A stretch of 36,832 nucleotides of DNA from Pirellulales bacterium (GTDB lineage Bacteria > Planctomycetota > Planctomycetia > Pirellulales > JAEUIK01): the NCBI GenBank assembly GCA_019694435.1, contig JAIBBZ010000044.1:1-36832 (forward strand). The letters are read 5' to 3'. Below, piece after piece: positions 27,052-35,465 of this stretch; the first letter of the stretch is position 1; each line of letters starts with the position of its first letter. Under the pieces are notes generated by a model. That model was not told the origin of the DNA. It did no database searches and saw only the letters and a list, made by a program, of their open reading frames with translations. Position numbers and translations under genes: made by a program.

Positions 27052-29484
27052 CTACTCGAGCCGCCATTCGAGGATTCCGGCCGACATGCCGTCTTGCAAT
27101 TGAACCTCGAGCCTGACGGCGTTCGTCTCGACCGGGGCGAATTGAATCTCGTTGTAGCGATCGACGGCTGTCGCGTACGCCGAGCCGGCTTGCAACTCGA
27201 CGGGCCGCCAGGCATCGCCGTCGCGATAGACCAGTCGCCACGACGCGGGCACCTTGCAATGTCCAGTTCCCGTGTCGTCGAACCAGTAGACTGCCGCACG
27301 CGCAACCGCGCTGGTCGCTGCCAGGTCATACTGCACCCATTCCTGGCTGCCGCGATGATCCCACCAGGTGAATCTGGCGATCTGATCGTCGGCCGACTTG
27401 CTGGGCTCGACCTGATCGTTGAGCGCAGCCGTTGTGTCGCGCTGCCAGGTATGCGATGCCGACGCAGCGGCTCGTGACGCCAAGGTCGCCGCGGGCAGCG
27501 GCCGCGCGACGCCCGGGTCGCGCGCCAGCCACACGGCCATTTCGCCCCGTTCGCGGTGGGCCCACGCGTAATAGGGGATGGCCGTCAAAACGGCGGGCCG
27601 GATCTCCGTCGTACCGTCCGCCGCCCGATGCGCCGCCCGGACCGCTGCGCTCAGCACGTCGACGCCACCGAGCAAGTCGGGGCGATGTTCGATGCTGAAC
27701 TCCGCGTCGTCGGGCACCACGACGTGGGCAACTTTGCGATCGGGCTGGTCGACCGCCTCGGCGCAATAGACCACAGGTCCGCGTTCCACGGCCAGGCGCC
27801 CTTGGTCGTCGGCAACTCGTTCGTGGGCCACGACGCGGCGCACGGGCATCGGCAGCTCCAGTTCGACGCGATCGCCCTGGCGCCACGCGCGCTGGACGAC
27901 GGCAAACCCCTGTTCGAGGCGATGCTCGACCGCTTGGCCATTGACCGCCAGCGACCAGCCGACGGGAGTGTCATCCAGATACCGATATAGATTGCTGGGA
28001 ACCGGATGCCCCTGCGCCCAGCCGGGAATGCGCACGTGGAGCGCAAAGCTCGCATCGGCGCCATCGGTGGGCAAGATTTCGATGCACACTCGCTCTGACC
28101 AGGGATACTCGGTCCGCTGAACCAGTTCGACGGTGCGATCGCCCAGCGGCAGCCTGGCCCGGCTGTCGAGAAACAGATTGACGAACAGATGGTCGTCCCG
28201 GCTGGCATAGGCAAATCCCGCCAGCGAGGGCAAGAAACGCACGACGTTGACTGGGCAGCAGGACGTCGTGAACCATTCCTTGCGCGCGTCGCCGGCGCTG
28301 GCCAGCGGATTCGGATAGAAGAAGCGATCGCCGGACAGCGATACACCGGCCAGGAAGCCGTTGTAAAGGACGCGCTCCAGCACGTCGATGTACTTGGCGT
28401 CGCCGTGCAGGAGGAACAACCGCTGTTGGAACAGCGCGTTAGCGATGGCCGCGCAGGTTTCGTTGTAGGCCGTCGCGTTGGGCAGTTCATAGGCTTCGCC
28501 GAATGCCTCGCCTTCGGCCCGCGCGCCAAGGCCGCCGGTGAGATAGAGCTTGCGCGCTACGATGTCTTCCCACAGCCGGTCGATGGCGCGGATATAAGCG
28601 GCTTCGCCGGTCAGGGCCGCGACGTCGGCGACCCCTGCGTAGAAGTAGCCCGCGCGGACCGCGTGGCCGACGGCCAGCGCTTGATCGGTGATCGGTTCGT
28701 GGTCTTGCGCGTAGGGGCCGTACAAGCCGCGGCGGCCCTGCTTGCGTCCGCGCGCGTCGACAAAGAACCGCGCCGTGCTCAGATACCGGGGCTCGCCCGT
28801 CGCCCGATACAGCTTGACCAGGCCGATCTCGATCTCTTCATGGCCCGGGACGTCGACGCGTTGGCCCTCGCCGGGACCGAAAGTGCGGGCCACAAGGTCA
28901 GCGCTCTTGATCGCCACATCGAGCAGCGTGCGTTTGCCCGTGGCCTGCCAATGAGCCACGGCCGCTTCGTACAGATGACCGACGTTGTAAAGCTCATGGC
29001 TGACCCGCAAGTTCGACCAGCGCTCGCGTCCGGTCATGAATCCCGTCGCGCCCAACGTGCGGGCCGTGTACAGATAGCCGTCCGGCTCCTGCGCAGCGGC
29101 GATCTTGGCGATCAAACCGTCGAGGTAGGCGTCGAGTTGCGGATCGGGCGACACGGCGAGCGTGTAGGAGGCCCCTTCGATCACCTTGAAGACGTCCGAA
29201 TCGTCGTAGCAAATGCCTTGGAACTTGCCCGTTTCGAGCCCCGCCGCCTTGGCGAAATTGGCAATGCGGCCGGTATCTTCGCATTTCTGAAAATCGTAGC
29301 GGACCGTTGTTCGGCGATTGGCCTCGAGCCGCGGTAGCCAAAACCCGCCGTTGATCGTGACGTCCTGAAACGGCGCCGGCCGGATCGGATAGTCGACTGC
29401 GGCGGCCACGACGGGCGCGGCCAACGCTTGGACCGCAGCCCAGGTGCACAGCAACCACGGCGTCGCACCCAGGGACACGCGCAT
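27052..29484 (-). CDS. GH127-type glycosidase (beta-L-arabinofuranosidase family), secreted
   Basis: An 810-residue exported protein. Residues 1-29 are a signal peptide. The (alpha/alpha)6 catalytic part (about 40-420) has the GH127 zinc-cysteine site: E326 (GEAFGE), E342 and C344 in NETCAA, and C409-C410 in TTSCCPVN, spaced as in HypBA1. Beta domains follow (about 430-650), and the last 140 residues look like a discoidin-type sugar-binding module (WVQYDLAATSAVARAAVYWF). The expected reaction is release of beta-L-arabinofuranose or a related pentose from glycans. GAGGTGA precedes the ATG at 29484. It sits between ebo-like genes, 27 bases after the UbiA gene. Confidence 0.9.
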   Translation of the reverse strand: MRVSLGATPWLLCTWAAVQALAAPVVAAAVDYPIRPAPFQDVTINGGFWLPRLEANRRTTVRYDFQKCEDTGRIANFAKAAGLETGKFQGICYDDSDVFKVIEGASYTLAVSPDPQLDAYLDGLIAKIAAAQEPDGYLYTARTLGATGFMTGRERWSNLRVSHELYNVGHLYEAAVAHWQATGKRTLLDVAIKSADLVARTFGPGEGQRVDVPGHEEIEIGLVKLYRATGEPRYLSTARFFVDARGRKQGRRGLYGPYAQDHEPITDQALAVGHAVRAGYFYAGVADVAALTGEAAYIRAIDRLWEDIVARKLYLTGGLGARAEGEAFGEAYELPNATAYNETCAAIANALFQQRLFLLHGDAKYIDVLERVLYNGFLAGVSLSGDRFFYPNPLASAGDARKEWFTTSCCPVNVVRFLPSLAGFAYASRDDHLFVNLFLDSRARLPLGDRTVELVQRTEYPWSERVCIEILPTDGADASFALHVRIPGWAQGHPVPSNLYRYLDDTPVGWSLAVNGQAVEHRLEQGFAVVQRAWRQGDRVELELPMPVRRVVAHERVADDQGRLAVERGPVVYCAEAVDQPDRKVAHVVVPDDAEFSIEHRPDLLGGVDVLSAAVRAAHRAADGTTEIRPAVLTAIPYYAWAHRERGEMAVWLARDPGVARPLPAATLASRAAASASHTWQRDTTAALNDQVEPSKSADDQIARFTWWDHRGSQEWVQYDLAATSAVARAAVYWFDDTGTGHCKVPASWRLVYRDGDAWRPVELQAGSAYATAVDRYNEIQFAPVETNAVRLEVQLQDGMSAGILEWRLE

Positions 29485-29511
29485 GACTTCACCTCGTCGG
29501 TGCCGGGGCTT

Positions 29512-30468
29512 TCAGGTCGAATAAACCCACCGGCCCAGGGCCAAGGTGGGAAATACCAAGGTGGCAATGACCACGGCGGGGCCCATGCCGCGCAGCCAAG
29601 CGCAAAGCGTTGCATCCAGCAGAATGATCGAGACGATGCCCGTCTTCACGGCCATCATCACATGCCGCGGGTCGGGCTGGAAAATGGCCAACAGGCAGCG
29701 CATTGCGATCGGCGCCGCGACCAGCGACAAGAGCAGCCACCAGCGTTCAGCGACAATGTCCGCGCGCACGTCGGCCGCGACGATTCGAGGCAGGCACGCC
29801 AGCAGACCGAGTCCCGCCAACATGACGGCCAGCGCCATCACGAGACCCTCGCGGCGACTCTGCTGGGCCTCTTGGCGCGCGAACAGGGTGACGCCGGCGA
29901 TATAGATCGTCAAACCGCCGGCAACCAGGTAATGCGGCGCGTGCCACGACTCGGCACCTGGGCTCATTCCCAAGAGCACATTCAGTCCGCGACATGCCCC
30001 CATGGCCCAGGGGCCCAACGGTGTGTGCTTCAACCCGCGGTCGTAGGCGTAAATCACCAGCGCGAGCGCGCCTGCGACGCAGGCCGGCGCCCAGCTTTGC
30101 TCGAGGAGCGACACGGCGCATCCGGCCGCCGCGCCCAGCGCGAGCAAGGCAAATCCTAACTGAAAGGCCAAACGCCTGCGGACACGCTGCGAGGGAATCG
30201 GCCGCCGCGGCCGCTCGCGCGCATCGACGTCGGCGTCGTACGCGTCGTTCAGGACCATGCCCGACGTATACAGGCACGCCGATGCCAGGAGCAAAGCCGC
30301 CAGCGTCGCAGACGGCTGTGGCGCGCGCTCGACCATGAACCAGCCCAGCAACACGTCGGCCAGGGCCGTAAACACGTTGGGAACGCGGCCGAGTTGCAGG
30401 TAGGCCAGCACGGTCGCCGAGTGAGCAGCAGGCCGACGCGGCGCAGACGTAGTTTCGTCGGGTGTCAC
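29512..30468 (-). CDS. EboC-like UbiA prenyltransferase
   Basis: A 318-residue membrane protein with about eight to nine helices. The first Asp-rich motif is intact, NDAYDADVD (74-82, NDxxDxxxD), and binds prenyl diphosphate through magnesium. The second region reads YAYDRGLKHTPLG followed by GACRGLNVLLG, closer to EboC proteins than to menaquinone or haem enzymes. The acceptor substrate is unknown. The GTG at 30468 lies only 12 bases after the stop of the TIM-barrel gene, so translation is probably coupled. It precedes the GH127 gene by 27 bases. Confidence 0.88.
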   Translation of the reverse strand: MTPDETTSAPRRPAAHSATVLAYLQLGRVPNVFTALADVLLGWFMVERAPQPSATLAALLLASACLYTSGMVLNDAYDADVDARERPRRPIPSQRVRRRLAFQLGFALLALGAAAGCAVSLLEQSWAPACVAGALALVIYAYDRGLKHTPLGPWAMGACRGLNVLLGMSPGAESWHAPHYLVAGGLTIYIAGVTLFARQEAQQSRREGLVMALAVMLAGLGLLACLPRIVAADVRADIVAERWWLLLSLVAAPIAMRCLLAIFQPDPRHVMMAVKTGIVSIILLDATLCAWLRGMGPAVVIATLVFPTLALGRWVYST

Positions 30469-30480
30469 CTGCGGCTCCGC

Positions 30481-31344
30481 CTAGCTTGCCGAGGGAATGC
30501 CCGTCTGAGCCATGGCCCGGAGCAAGAATTCCCGCGCCTCGGCCGCCGCGGCCCGGGGGCTGTCGAGATAGGGATACAGCTCGACGGTCAACCAACCGCG
30601 GTAGCCGCTCGCGGCGATGGCCCGCAGCGTCGCCGTAAAATCAATCGCGCCGTGACCGGGGATCAAGTGCCGGTGCACGCGCGTCGCGGCAATGTCCTCG
30701 AAATGGTAGTGCCGCGTATGCGGTTGCATCCTGGCGACCCATTCCTCAGGCGCCTCGCCGACGCAGAACGCGTGACCAATATCGAAGTTGAGGCCCAATT
30801 GCGGCGAGTCGATGCGCTCGACGAACCGGAGATACTCTTCGAAACGCTCAATCATCAAGTCGGGCTCCGGCTCGATGAGGAAGCCCACCTGCAATTCTTC
30901 GGCCAGCTCCAGGCAAGGCATCAACTCGTCGTAAAAGACGCTTGCCGCGGCGTCCCAGCTTTGTCCCGGGGCGATCGGGCCGCCGGGCTCGGTCGTAATG
31001 TGCGGGGCACCCAGCTCCCGAGCCAATCGCAGGGCCCGTTTGGTGTGCTCGCGGCGGATGGCCCGGTAGTGCGGATCGGGCTCGATCCAAGAAGGATGCC
31101 AGTAGGGCTGCCTCGGATCAGCCACGGCGTTCATCATGAACGCGTTGATGTTAGAGATCTTCAGTCCATGCTCGTCGAGCAGGGCCCGAATGTTGTCGAC
31201 CTGGCACGGCAGCAACCCCGCGGGCCAGGCATGCGGTACGTCGGCCAGAATCTCCACGCCCTGGTAGCCGAGCTCGGCGATCGTACGCAGCGTTTCGTCG
31301 ATCGGGTAACGGAGAAACGCGTTGGAACTAAAGGCTAGCTGCAA
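30481..31344 (-). CDS. Sugar phosphate isomerase/epimerase-like TIM barrel (TTG start)
   Basis: A 287-residue protein of the xylose-isomerase-like TIM-barrel (AP endonuclease 2) family. Candidate metal ligands are E158 (LIEPEPD), D188 and H191 (NFDIGH), H214 (YHFED) and E255 (VELYPY). GHGAIDF is the usual product-side loop. It begins LAFSSNAFLRYPIDETL. It is not clearly EboE, which is longer and begins differently. No ATG fits; the TTG at 31344 has GGAG 8 bases upstream. It is the first gene of a four-gene operon and has an extended -10 promoter. Confidence 0.85.
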   Translation of the reverse strand: MQLAFSSNAFLRYPIDETLRTIAELGYQGVEILADVPHAWPAGLLPCQVDNIRALLDEHGLKISNINAFMMNAVADPRQPYWHPSWIEPDPHYRAIRREHTKRALRLARELGAPHITTEPGGPIAPGQSWDAAASVFYDELMPCLELAEELQVGFLIEPEPDLMIERFEEYLRFVERIDSPQLGLNFDIGHAFCVGEAPEEWVARMQPHTRHYHFEDIAATRVHRHLIPGHGAIDFTATLRAIAASGYRGWLTVELYPYLDSPRAAAAEAREFLLRAMAQTGIPSAS

Positions 31345-31408
31345 CGCGCGGGCTCCGAGGCAAGGGCAAGAAGGCGGGGTTCAGGCAGCGTGTTACCGAT
31401 GAAATGCG

Positions 31409-31417
31409 ATTATACCA
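31409..31417 (-). promoter_or_regulatory. Extended -10 promoter of the TIM barrel/UbiA/GH127/EboF operon
   Basis: On the minus strand TGG-TATAAT is a perfect extended -10 (TG-N-TATAAT), 65 bases before the TTG start at 31344. A TTGACT is only 10 bases upstream, too close to be its -35. Confidence 0.6.
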
Positions 31418-31486
31418 GCCGCCAAGTCAACACGGGAGGTACCTCCTTGCGGCCGCGAGGGGCTTCCGATTGAGCAGACCGCGCGC

Positions 31487-31529
31487 AATAAAACAGCCGA
31501 GGCGGTTCCCGCATGAACCGCCTCGGCTG
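31487..31529 (-). terminator. Intrinsic terminator of the first PEP-CTERM gene
   Basis: A perfect 15-bp stem (CAGCCGAGGCGGTTC with GAACCGCCTCGGCTG, 6-base loop) at 31494-31529 is followed on the minus strand by TTTTATT. It separates this gene from the TIM-barrel operon. Confidence 0.9.
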
Positions 31530-31576
31530 GGATGTATTCGACCGCGCTGGCAGCAAAGCGCGGGTTTGCCGTGCTC

Positions 31577-32266
31577 TTAGGCCTGTCGACCCTTGCGCAC
31601 TCGGCGGAAGCCGAGTCGGCTCAGGATCAAACCGACACCCGTAAGCGCCAGAGCGACCGTCGAGGGCTCCGGCACCACGCTTGGGCCGAACGTCGAGGCA
31701 GTCGTGATGCCACCGTCGTTGAAGGCCGCGAACGCGAGTTCATAGTTGGGAGCGTCCGATTGCAGCACCAGGAACGGCGACTTGGTGCCGGCCACCAGGA
31801 AGCCCGTGTTCGGATCGAGCTGCGGAATCGGGAAGAACGACCAGCTAATGACGCTGCCCGCAGGATTCCGCGTGACGACCGCAGGTGCAATATCACCGGG
31901 GGGCAAGGGAACCTTGTAGCTCGCGTCAGCGAGGAAGCCGCCCCAGTTTTGCACGGTCATGTTGCTGACCGAGTTGGGTCCGGTGTTGACCACGATGCAG
32001 TAGGTAAACGTCAAACCGCCAAGCGGATTGCTCGGGTCGCCCGAAATGACCTCCGAAATCAGGTCGCCCGAGTAAGAACCGGCGATCGAGAACGGCGTCG
32101 ACATCGAAGCGATGATGACGCCGCCGGTCGGATCGGGTTCGGCGGACACGGGGATGGTCACACCGCTTGGCGGGAGCGGGGTGGCCATTGCAGCAGACGC
32201 CGTGGCGAAGCAGGCCACGACGACCAAAGCGGCTAGAAGTTTCTTTTTCAAGTTAAGTTCCTTCAC
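31577..32266 (-). CDS. PEP-CTERM sorting-domain protein
   Basis: A 229-residue exported protein. Residues 1-28 are a signal peptide (LKKKLLAALVVVACFATASA). The middle is a Ser/Thr/Gly/Asn-rich beta-type region with no recognised domain. The C-terminus is VPEPSTVALALTGVGLIL followed by a basic tail (FRRVRKGRQA), the exosortase sorting signal. It should be cleaved and attached to the surface or extracellular matrix; no exosortase is in the window. The GTG at 32266 has GGAGG 6 bases upstream; a TTG at 32251 with AAGGAA is the alternative. It has its own promoter and terminator. Confidence 0.88.
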   Translation of the reverse strand: MKELNLKKKLLAALVVVACFATASAAMATPLPPSGVTIPVSAEPDPTGGVIIASMSTPFSIAGSYSGDLISEVISGDPSNPLGGLTFTYCIVVNTGPNSVSNMTVQNWGGFLADASYKVPLPPGDIAPAVVTRNPAGSVISWSFFPIPQLDPNTGFLVAGTKSPFLVLQSDAPNYELAFAAFNDGGITTASTFGPSVVPEPSTVALALTGVGLILSRLGFRRVRKGRQA

Positions 32267-32740
32267 AAGATGCCTCCGGTCTCTGACAACTCAAGGAGAG
32301 TGTTTCGGCAATAAACGCAGCAGTTCAGCACTGGCCGCGCTCGCGCAGGCCCTTCGGCGCATCGGGTAAAACCCAAAGCGCGCGCGCGAACGCGGACGCG
32401 TAATCGGGCCTGGTGACGAGATGACGTCGCTGAGAAGCGCTACGGCCGGAGAGGTGCGCAGCGCTCAGACGAAACGAAATCGCCCGAGACCCGAGGAGTG
32501 GGGGTGGAGAGCCTTGGGCAGAGCGCCCGGACGGATCAAAATGCGACTACCGTCGCTCGATCCGAGGTTTTGGCTCTCACGAATGCTGCATTAGCAACCT
32601 AGAAATTGGGGCGGCCGACAGTTCGGCCAACTCACTCGAAGCATCCTAGCCTGCGACCGAGGGGGTGTCAACGATCTTTTCAAGAAATCCGGAAAAAGTC
32701 AGCCACTACACCCAAATTCCCTTGGCCGAGCGGCCGCGGG
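32267..32740. other. Long leader/intergenic region upstream of the first PEP-CTERM gene
   Basis: 474 bases without a credible gene. The promoter at 32643-32671 would give the PEP-CTERM gene a leader of about 370 bases. I see no terminator within it and no coding frame. Confidence 0.5.
32643..32671 (-). promoter_or_regulatory. Sigma-70-like promoter of the first PEP-CTERM gene
   Basis: On the minus strand a perfect TTGACA (32666-32671) lies 17 bases before TAGGAT (32643-32648). Confidence 0.6.
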
Positions 32741-33613
32741 TCAACTGCTCGCGCTGCGGTAGCTATCGAGCGCCCGAGTGAACAGCCGGCGGCTCGCCAG
32801 CAGGCAGGCCGCAGCGGCCAGGATGGCGAAGCCGGCCAGGGGCCAGTTTTGCGCGCTGAGCGGCTTGGCCAACAGGCTCGCCGGCACGTTCACCACGATC
32901 AGGATCGGAATGACGAAGCTGAATGCCCAACGCAGCGGCCGACCGATGGGGCCCTCGTAGATTTCCATCGGGTAGCGCGAAAACGTGGTGATGTAGAACC
33001 AGAAATCGTACAGGCTCTGGTTGCGCCCCATCCACACGCTCAAGGCCGCGAGGCTGATCATCAAGCTGTAGAGAATGGCCACGCCGCACGCCAGATAGAG
33101 CGGATAGAGCAGCCATTGAAGGGGGCCCGGAACCACGTCCAGCCGCGTCAGACTGTAGGCGAGTAGGACGACGGCGAACCCGAAATTCGAGAGTACCGAC
33201 CAGTCGATCTTTTGCAGCGACACGAGGAACTGGGTGTCGATCGGCTTGAGCAAAGCGAAATCGAGGCCGCCGCTGCGGATCAACTCGCCGAACTCGTCGG
33301 CGTTGGGCATGAACAGCGACTGCACGATGCTCGACACGAATAGCGTCGTGGAGAGAAAGACGAAGAACTCGTATTTTCCCCAGCCGGTCCCTGCTCCGAG
33401 CGACGGGGTATAGCGAAACACCAGCAGGTAGAACCCCAGGTTCATCAGCATCCAGACCAGCGACGTCACCGCCTCGACGATGAAATTGGCCCGAAACGTC
33501 AAATGCCGGATCAGGCTGTTGCGGGCAAACGTGCCAAAGATGCGCAGATAAGAGGGTCGATTGCCGCGCAACCGTGGGGCTGGCATCAATTCCGTGGCCG
33601 GGCTTGTCGACAT
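32741..33613 (-). CDS. ABC-2 type permease (DUF990 family), second of pair
   Basis: A 290-residue inner-membrane protein with about six helices. The motif SGGLDFALLKPIDTQFLV (about 110-127) is the hallmark of the DUF990/ABC-2 exporter family, which works as two different permeases plus one ATPase. The sequence opens with a polar, basic 30 residues (APRLRGNRPSYLRIFG). The ATG at 33613 is only 4 bases after the stop of the partner permease. No ATPase is encoded next to the pair. The exported substrate is unknown. Confidence 0.88.
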   Translation of the reverse strand: MSTSPATELMPAPRLRGNRPSYLRIFGTFARNSLIRHLTFRANFIVEAVTSLVWMLMNLGFYLLVFRYTPSLGAGTGWGKYEFFVFLSTTLFVSSIVQSLFMPNADEFGELIRSGGLDFALLKPIDTQFLVSLQKIDWSVLSNFGFAVVLLAYSLTRLDVVPGPLQWLLYPLYLACGVAILYSLMISLAALSVWMGRNQSLYDFWFYITTFSRYPMEIYEGPIGRPLRWAFSFVIPILIVVNVPASLLAKPLSAQNWPLAGFAILAAAACLLASRRLFTRALDSYRSASS

Positions 33614-33617
33614 CGTC

Positions 33618-34436
33618 TCAACCCCCGAAAGCGCTGTATCGACGCACGCCGGCGCGGTAGGCCCACCGGCACAGGCAGGCGAACAACAGGACCCAGCCCA
33701 ATTGCACCGCGAGGCCCAGGTAGGCCTCTTCGCGCGAGAGTTTGCCGAGAAAAACGGCCGTCGGGAAGTAGGCCAGGTACTGCAGCGGCGGCAGCGCCCA
33801 GCCCAGACTCCAACGGCCCTGGAGCAGTTCCAACGGGAACATGTGACCCGAGAGGAAGAACGAAAACAGCATATAGATGAACAACAGCGAGCTGACTTCC
33901 AACAGCCAGAAGCCGAGCATGCCGATGGCCGCCTCGAGGAAAAAGCCCAGCAAGAACGACAGCAGCAGCGAGGCCAGAAAGACGAGCAGCAGGTCCCAAT
34001 CGGGCCAGCCCGGGAAAAACCCCCGGCACAGCCAGAACACCAAGGCAAAAGGGCCCGTGGCGACAGCATAGTAGACCAGCTTGTGCGCCATCCGCGACAG
34101 CAGCAGAAAACCGATCATGTCGATCGGCTGGATGAGGTATTTCTTGATCCCACCCGAGCGGATATCGAGCGCGATGTTCGAGGCCAGTCCCGGCATGCTC
34201 GAAAAGGCTCGCACCACGTTGGTCAGCAGGTAATAGGCGACCATATCGTGGAACGAGTAGGTGTCGGCGATCGCCCGATTGCCGTTGGCGGCGAACACGG
34301 CATTCCAGAGAAAAATCTGCGTGACGAAGGGCAGAAACCGCATCAACGTGCCCAGCGCGAAATCGCCGCGATAGACGAGCCGCTCTTCGATGCAGATGCG
34401 GAGGATCGTCCACCAGGTTGTCGCGCGTGCCAGCAT
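33618..34436 (-). CDS. ABC-2 type permease (DUF990 family), first of pair
   Basis: A 272-residue membrane protein with about six helices and the family motif SGGIKKYLIQPIDMIGFLL (about 92-110), matching the partner at 32741-33613. Helices such as LLLVFLASLLLSFLLGFFLE and LLFIYMLFSFFLSG span the membrane. Such pairs usually follow an ATPase gene; here the preceding minus-strand gene is PhzF-like, 115 bases away. The two proteins probably form a heterodimeric channel whose ATPase is encoded elsewhere. Confidence 0.88.
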   Translation of the reverse strand: MLARATTWWTILRICIEERLVYRGDFALGTLMRFLPFVTQIFLWNAVFAANGNRAIADTYSFHDMVAYYLLTNVVRAFSSMPGLASNIALDIRSGGIKKYLIQPIDMIGFLLLSRMAHKLVYYAVATGPFALVFWLCRGFFPGWPDWDLLLVFLASLLLSFLLGFFLEAAIGMLGFWLLEVSSLLFIYMLFSFFLSGHMFPLELLQGRWSLGWALPPLQYLAYFPTAVFLGKLSREEAYLGLAVQLGWVLLFACLCRWAYRAGVRRYSAFGG

Positions 34437-34551
34437 GAACGCCTGCTTGGAAGGAGCTGTGGGGCCGCCGTGGCGGCCGTCGAATCGTAGGCGGCCCGGC
34501 CAGGACCGCCAAGGGGGCTCGCGCCGCGGGCGAGGCGCGCCAGCAGCGAAT

Positions 34552-35343
34552 TCACCCGGGCAGGTCGGCGAGCACTTCGCCGCGCAGGTACAGCACGGCC
34601 TCGCCGGCGATGTCGACGCGCTCGCCGGCCAGGCGGCACCAGAGCTCGCCGCCGCGGGTGGAAAGTTGCCGGGCCGTCAACTCGGTCTTGCCGAGCACTT
34701 CGGCCCAATAGGGGACGAGCGTGCAATGAGCCGAACCGGTGACGGGGTCCTCGTCGATGCCCGATTGCGGGGCGAAAAAGCGCGAGACGAAATCGGTCTC
34801 CTCACCGGGCGCCGTGACGATCAGCCCCAGCGCGTCGAGCTCGGCGAGGCGGCGAAAATCTGGACGCAAGGCGCGAATCTCGGCCGCCGAGTCGTAAACC
34901 GCCAGGTAATCGCGCGAACGCAGCACCGCGCGCGGCGCACGGTCCAGGCCAGCGAGCAGGGCCGGCGGCGTCACGCACGGTTGCGGCGGACGCGCGGGAA
35001 AGTCGAGTACCAATCGCGCGCCCTTGCGGCGAACGTGGAGCGGGCCGCTGCGGCTGGTGAATTCGACATGGACACGCCCGGGCTCCAGGTGCTCGAACAC
35101 GACGTAGGCCGCGGCCAAGGTCGCATGACCGCAGAGATCGACTTCGATCGTCGGGGTGAACCAGCGCAGCTCGTACCGCCCTGCCCCGCCGACCAGGAAC
35201 GCCGTTTCCGACAGGTTGTTCTCGGCCGCCAAGCCTTGCAGCACCGCGGCGGGCAGCCAGCGCTCCAGCGGACAGACGGCCGCCGGATTGCCGCCGAAGA
35301 CGCGCGAAGTAAACGCATCGACCTGGTACAGCGAAATGCGCAT
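34552..35343 (-). CDS. PhzF family isomerase/epimerase-like protein
   Basis: A 263-residue protein of the diaminopimelate-epimerase fold. It begins ISLYQVDAFTSRVFGGNPAAV, the catalytic Glu is in ENNLSETAFLV (E46), and FTPTIEVDLCGHATLAAAYV and IDEDPVTGSAHCTLVPYW are the paired halves of the active site. PhzF itself isomerises dihydro-hydroxyanthranilate in phenazine synthesis, but most homologues in non-producers have unknown small-molecule substrates. No other phenazine genes are present. It may share a transcript with the ABC-2 permeases (115-base gap). Confidence 0.92.
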   Translation of the reverse strand: MRISLYQVDAFTSRVFGGNPAAVCPLERWLPAAVLQGLAAENNLSETAFLVGGAGRYELRWFTPTIEVDLCGHATLAAAYVVFEHLEPGRVHVEFTSRSGPLHVRRKGARLVLDFPARPPQPCVTPPALLAGLDRAPRAVLRSRDYLAVYDSAAEIRALRPDFRRLAELDALGLIVTAPGEETDFVSRFFAPQSGIDEDPVTGSAHCTLVPYWAEVLGKTELTARQLSTRGGELWCRLAGERVDIAGEAVLYLRGEVLADLPG

Positions 35344-35384
35344 GGGCCGTCAACCTCGAATGAAAATCGCTGCCTCTAGAAATG

Positions 35385-35416
35385 CAACAGCCTCCACGGC
35401 GATGTGGAGGCTGTTG
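35385..35416 (-). terminator. Hairpin terminator after the second PEP-CTERM gene
   Basis: A perfect 13-bp stem (CAACAGCCTCCAC with GTGGAGGCTGTTG, 6-base loop). The downstream minus-strand sequence CATTTCT has only a weak T tract, so termination may be partial. Confidence 0.6.
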
Positions 35417-35465
35417 AAGAATTACAGGTTCGCGCCGCGGTCGCCGCGCGGCGGCATTGCCCGGC

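Noticed and set aside
28189..29337. 382-codon open frame on the plus strand
   Set aside because: Antisense to the GH127 gene, whose catalytic motifs are intact.
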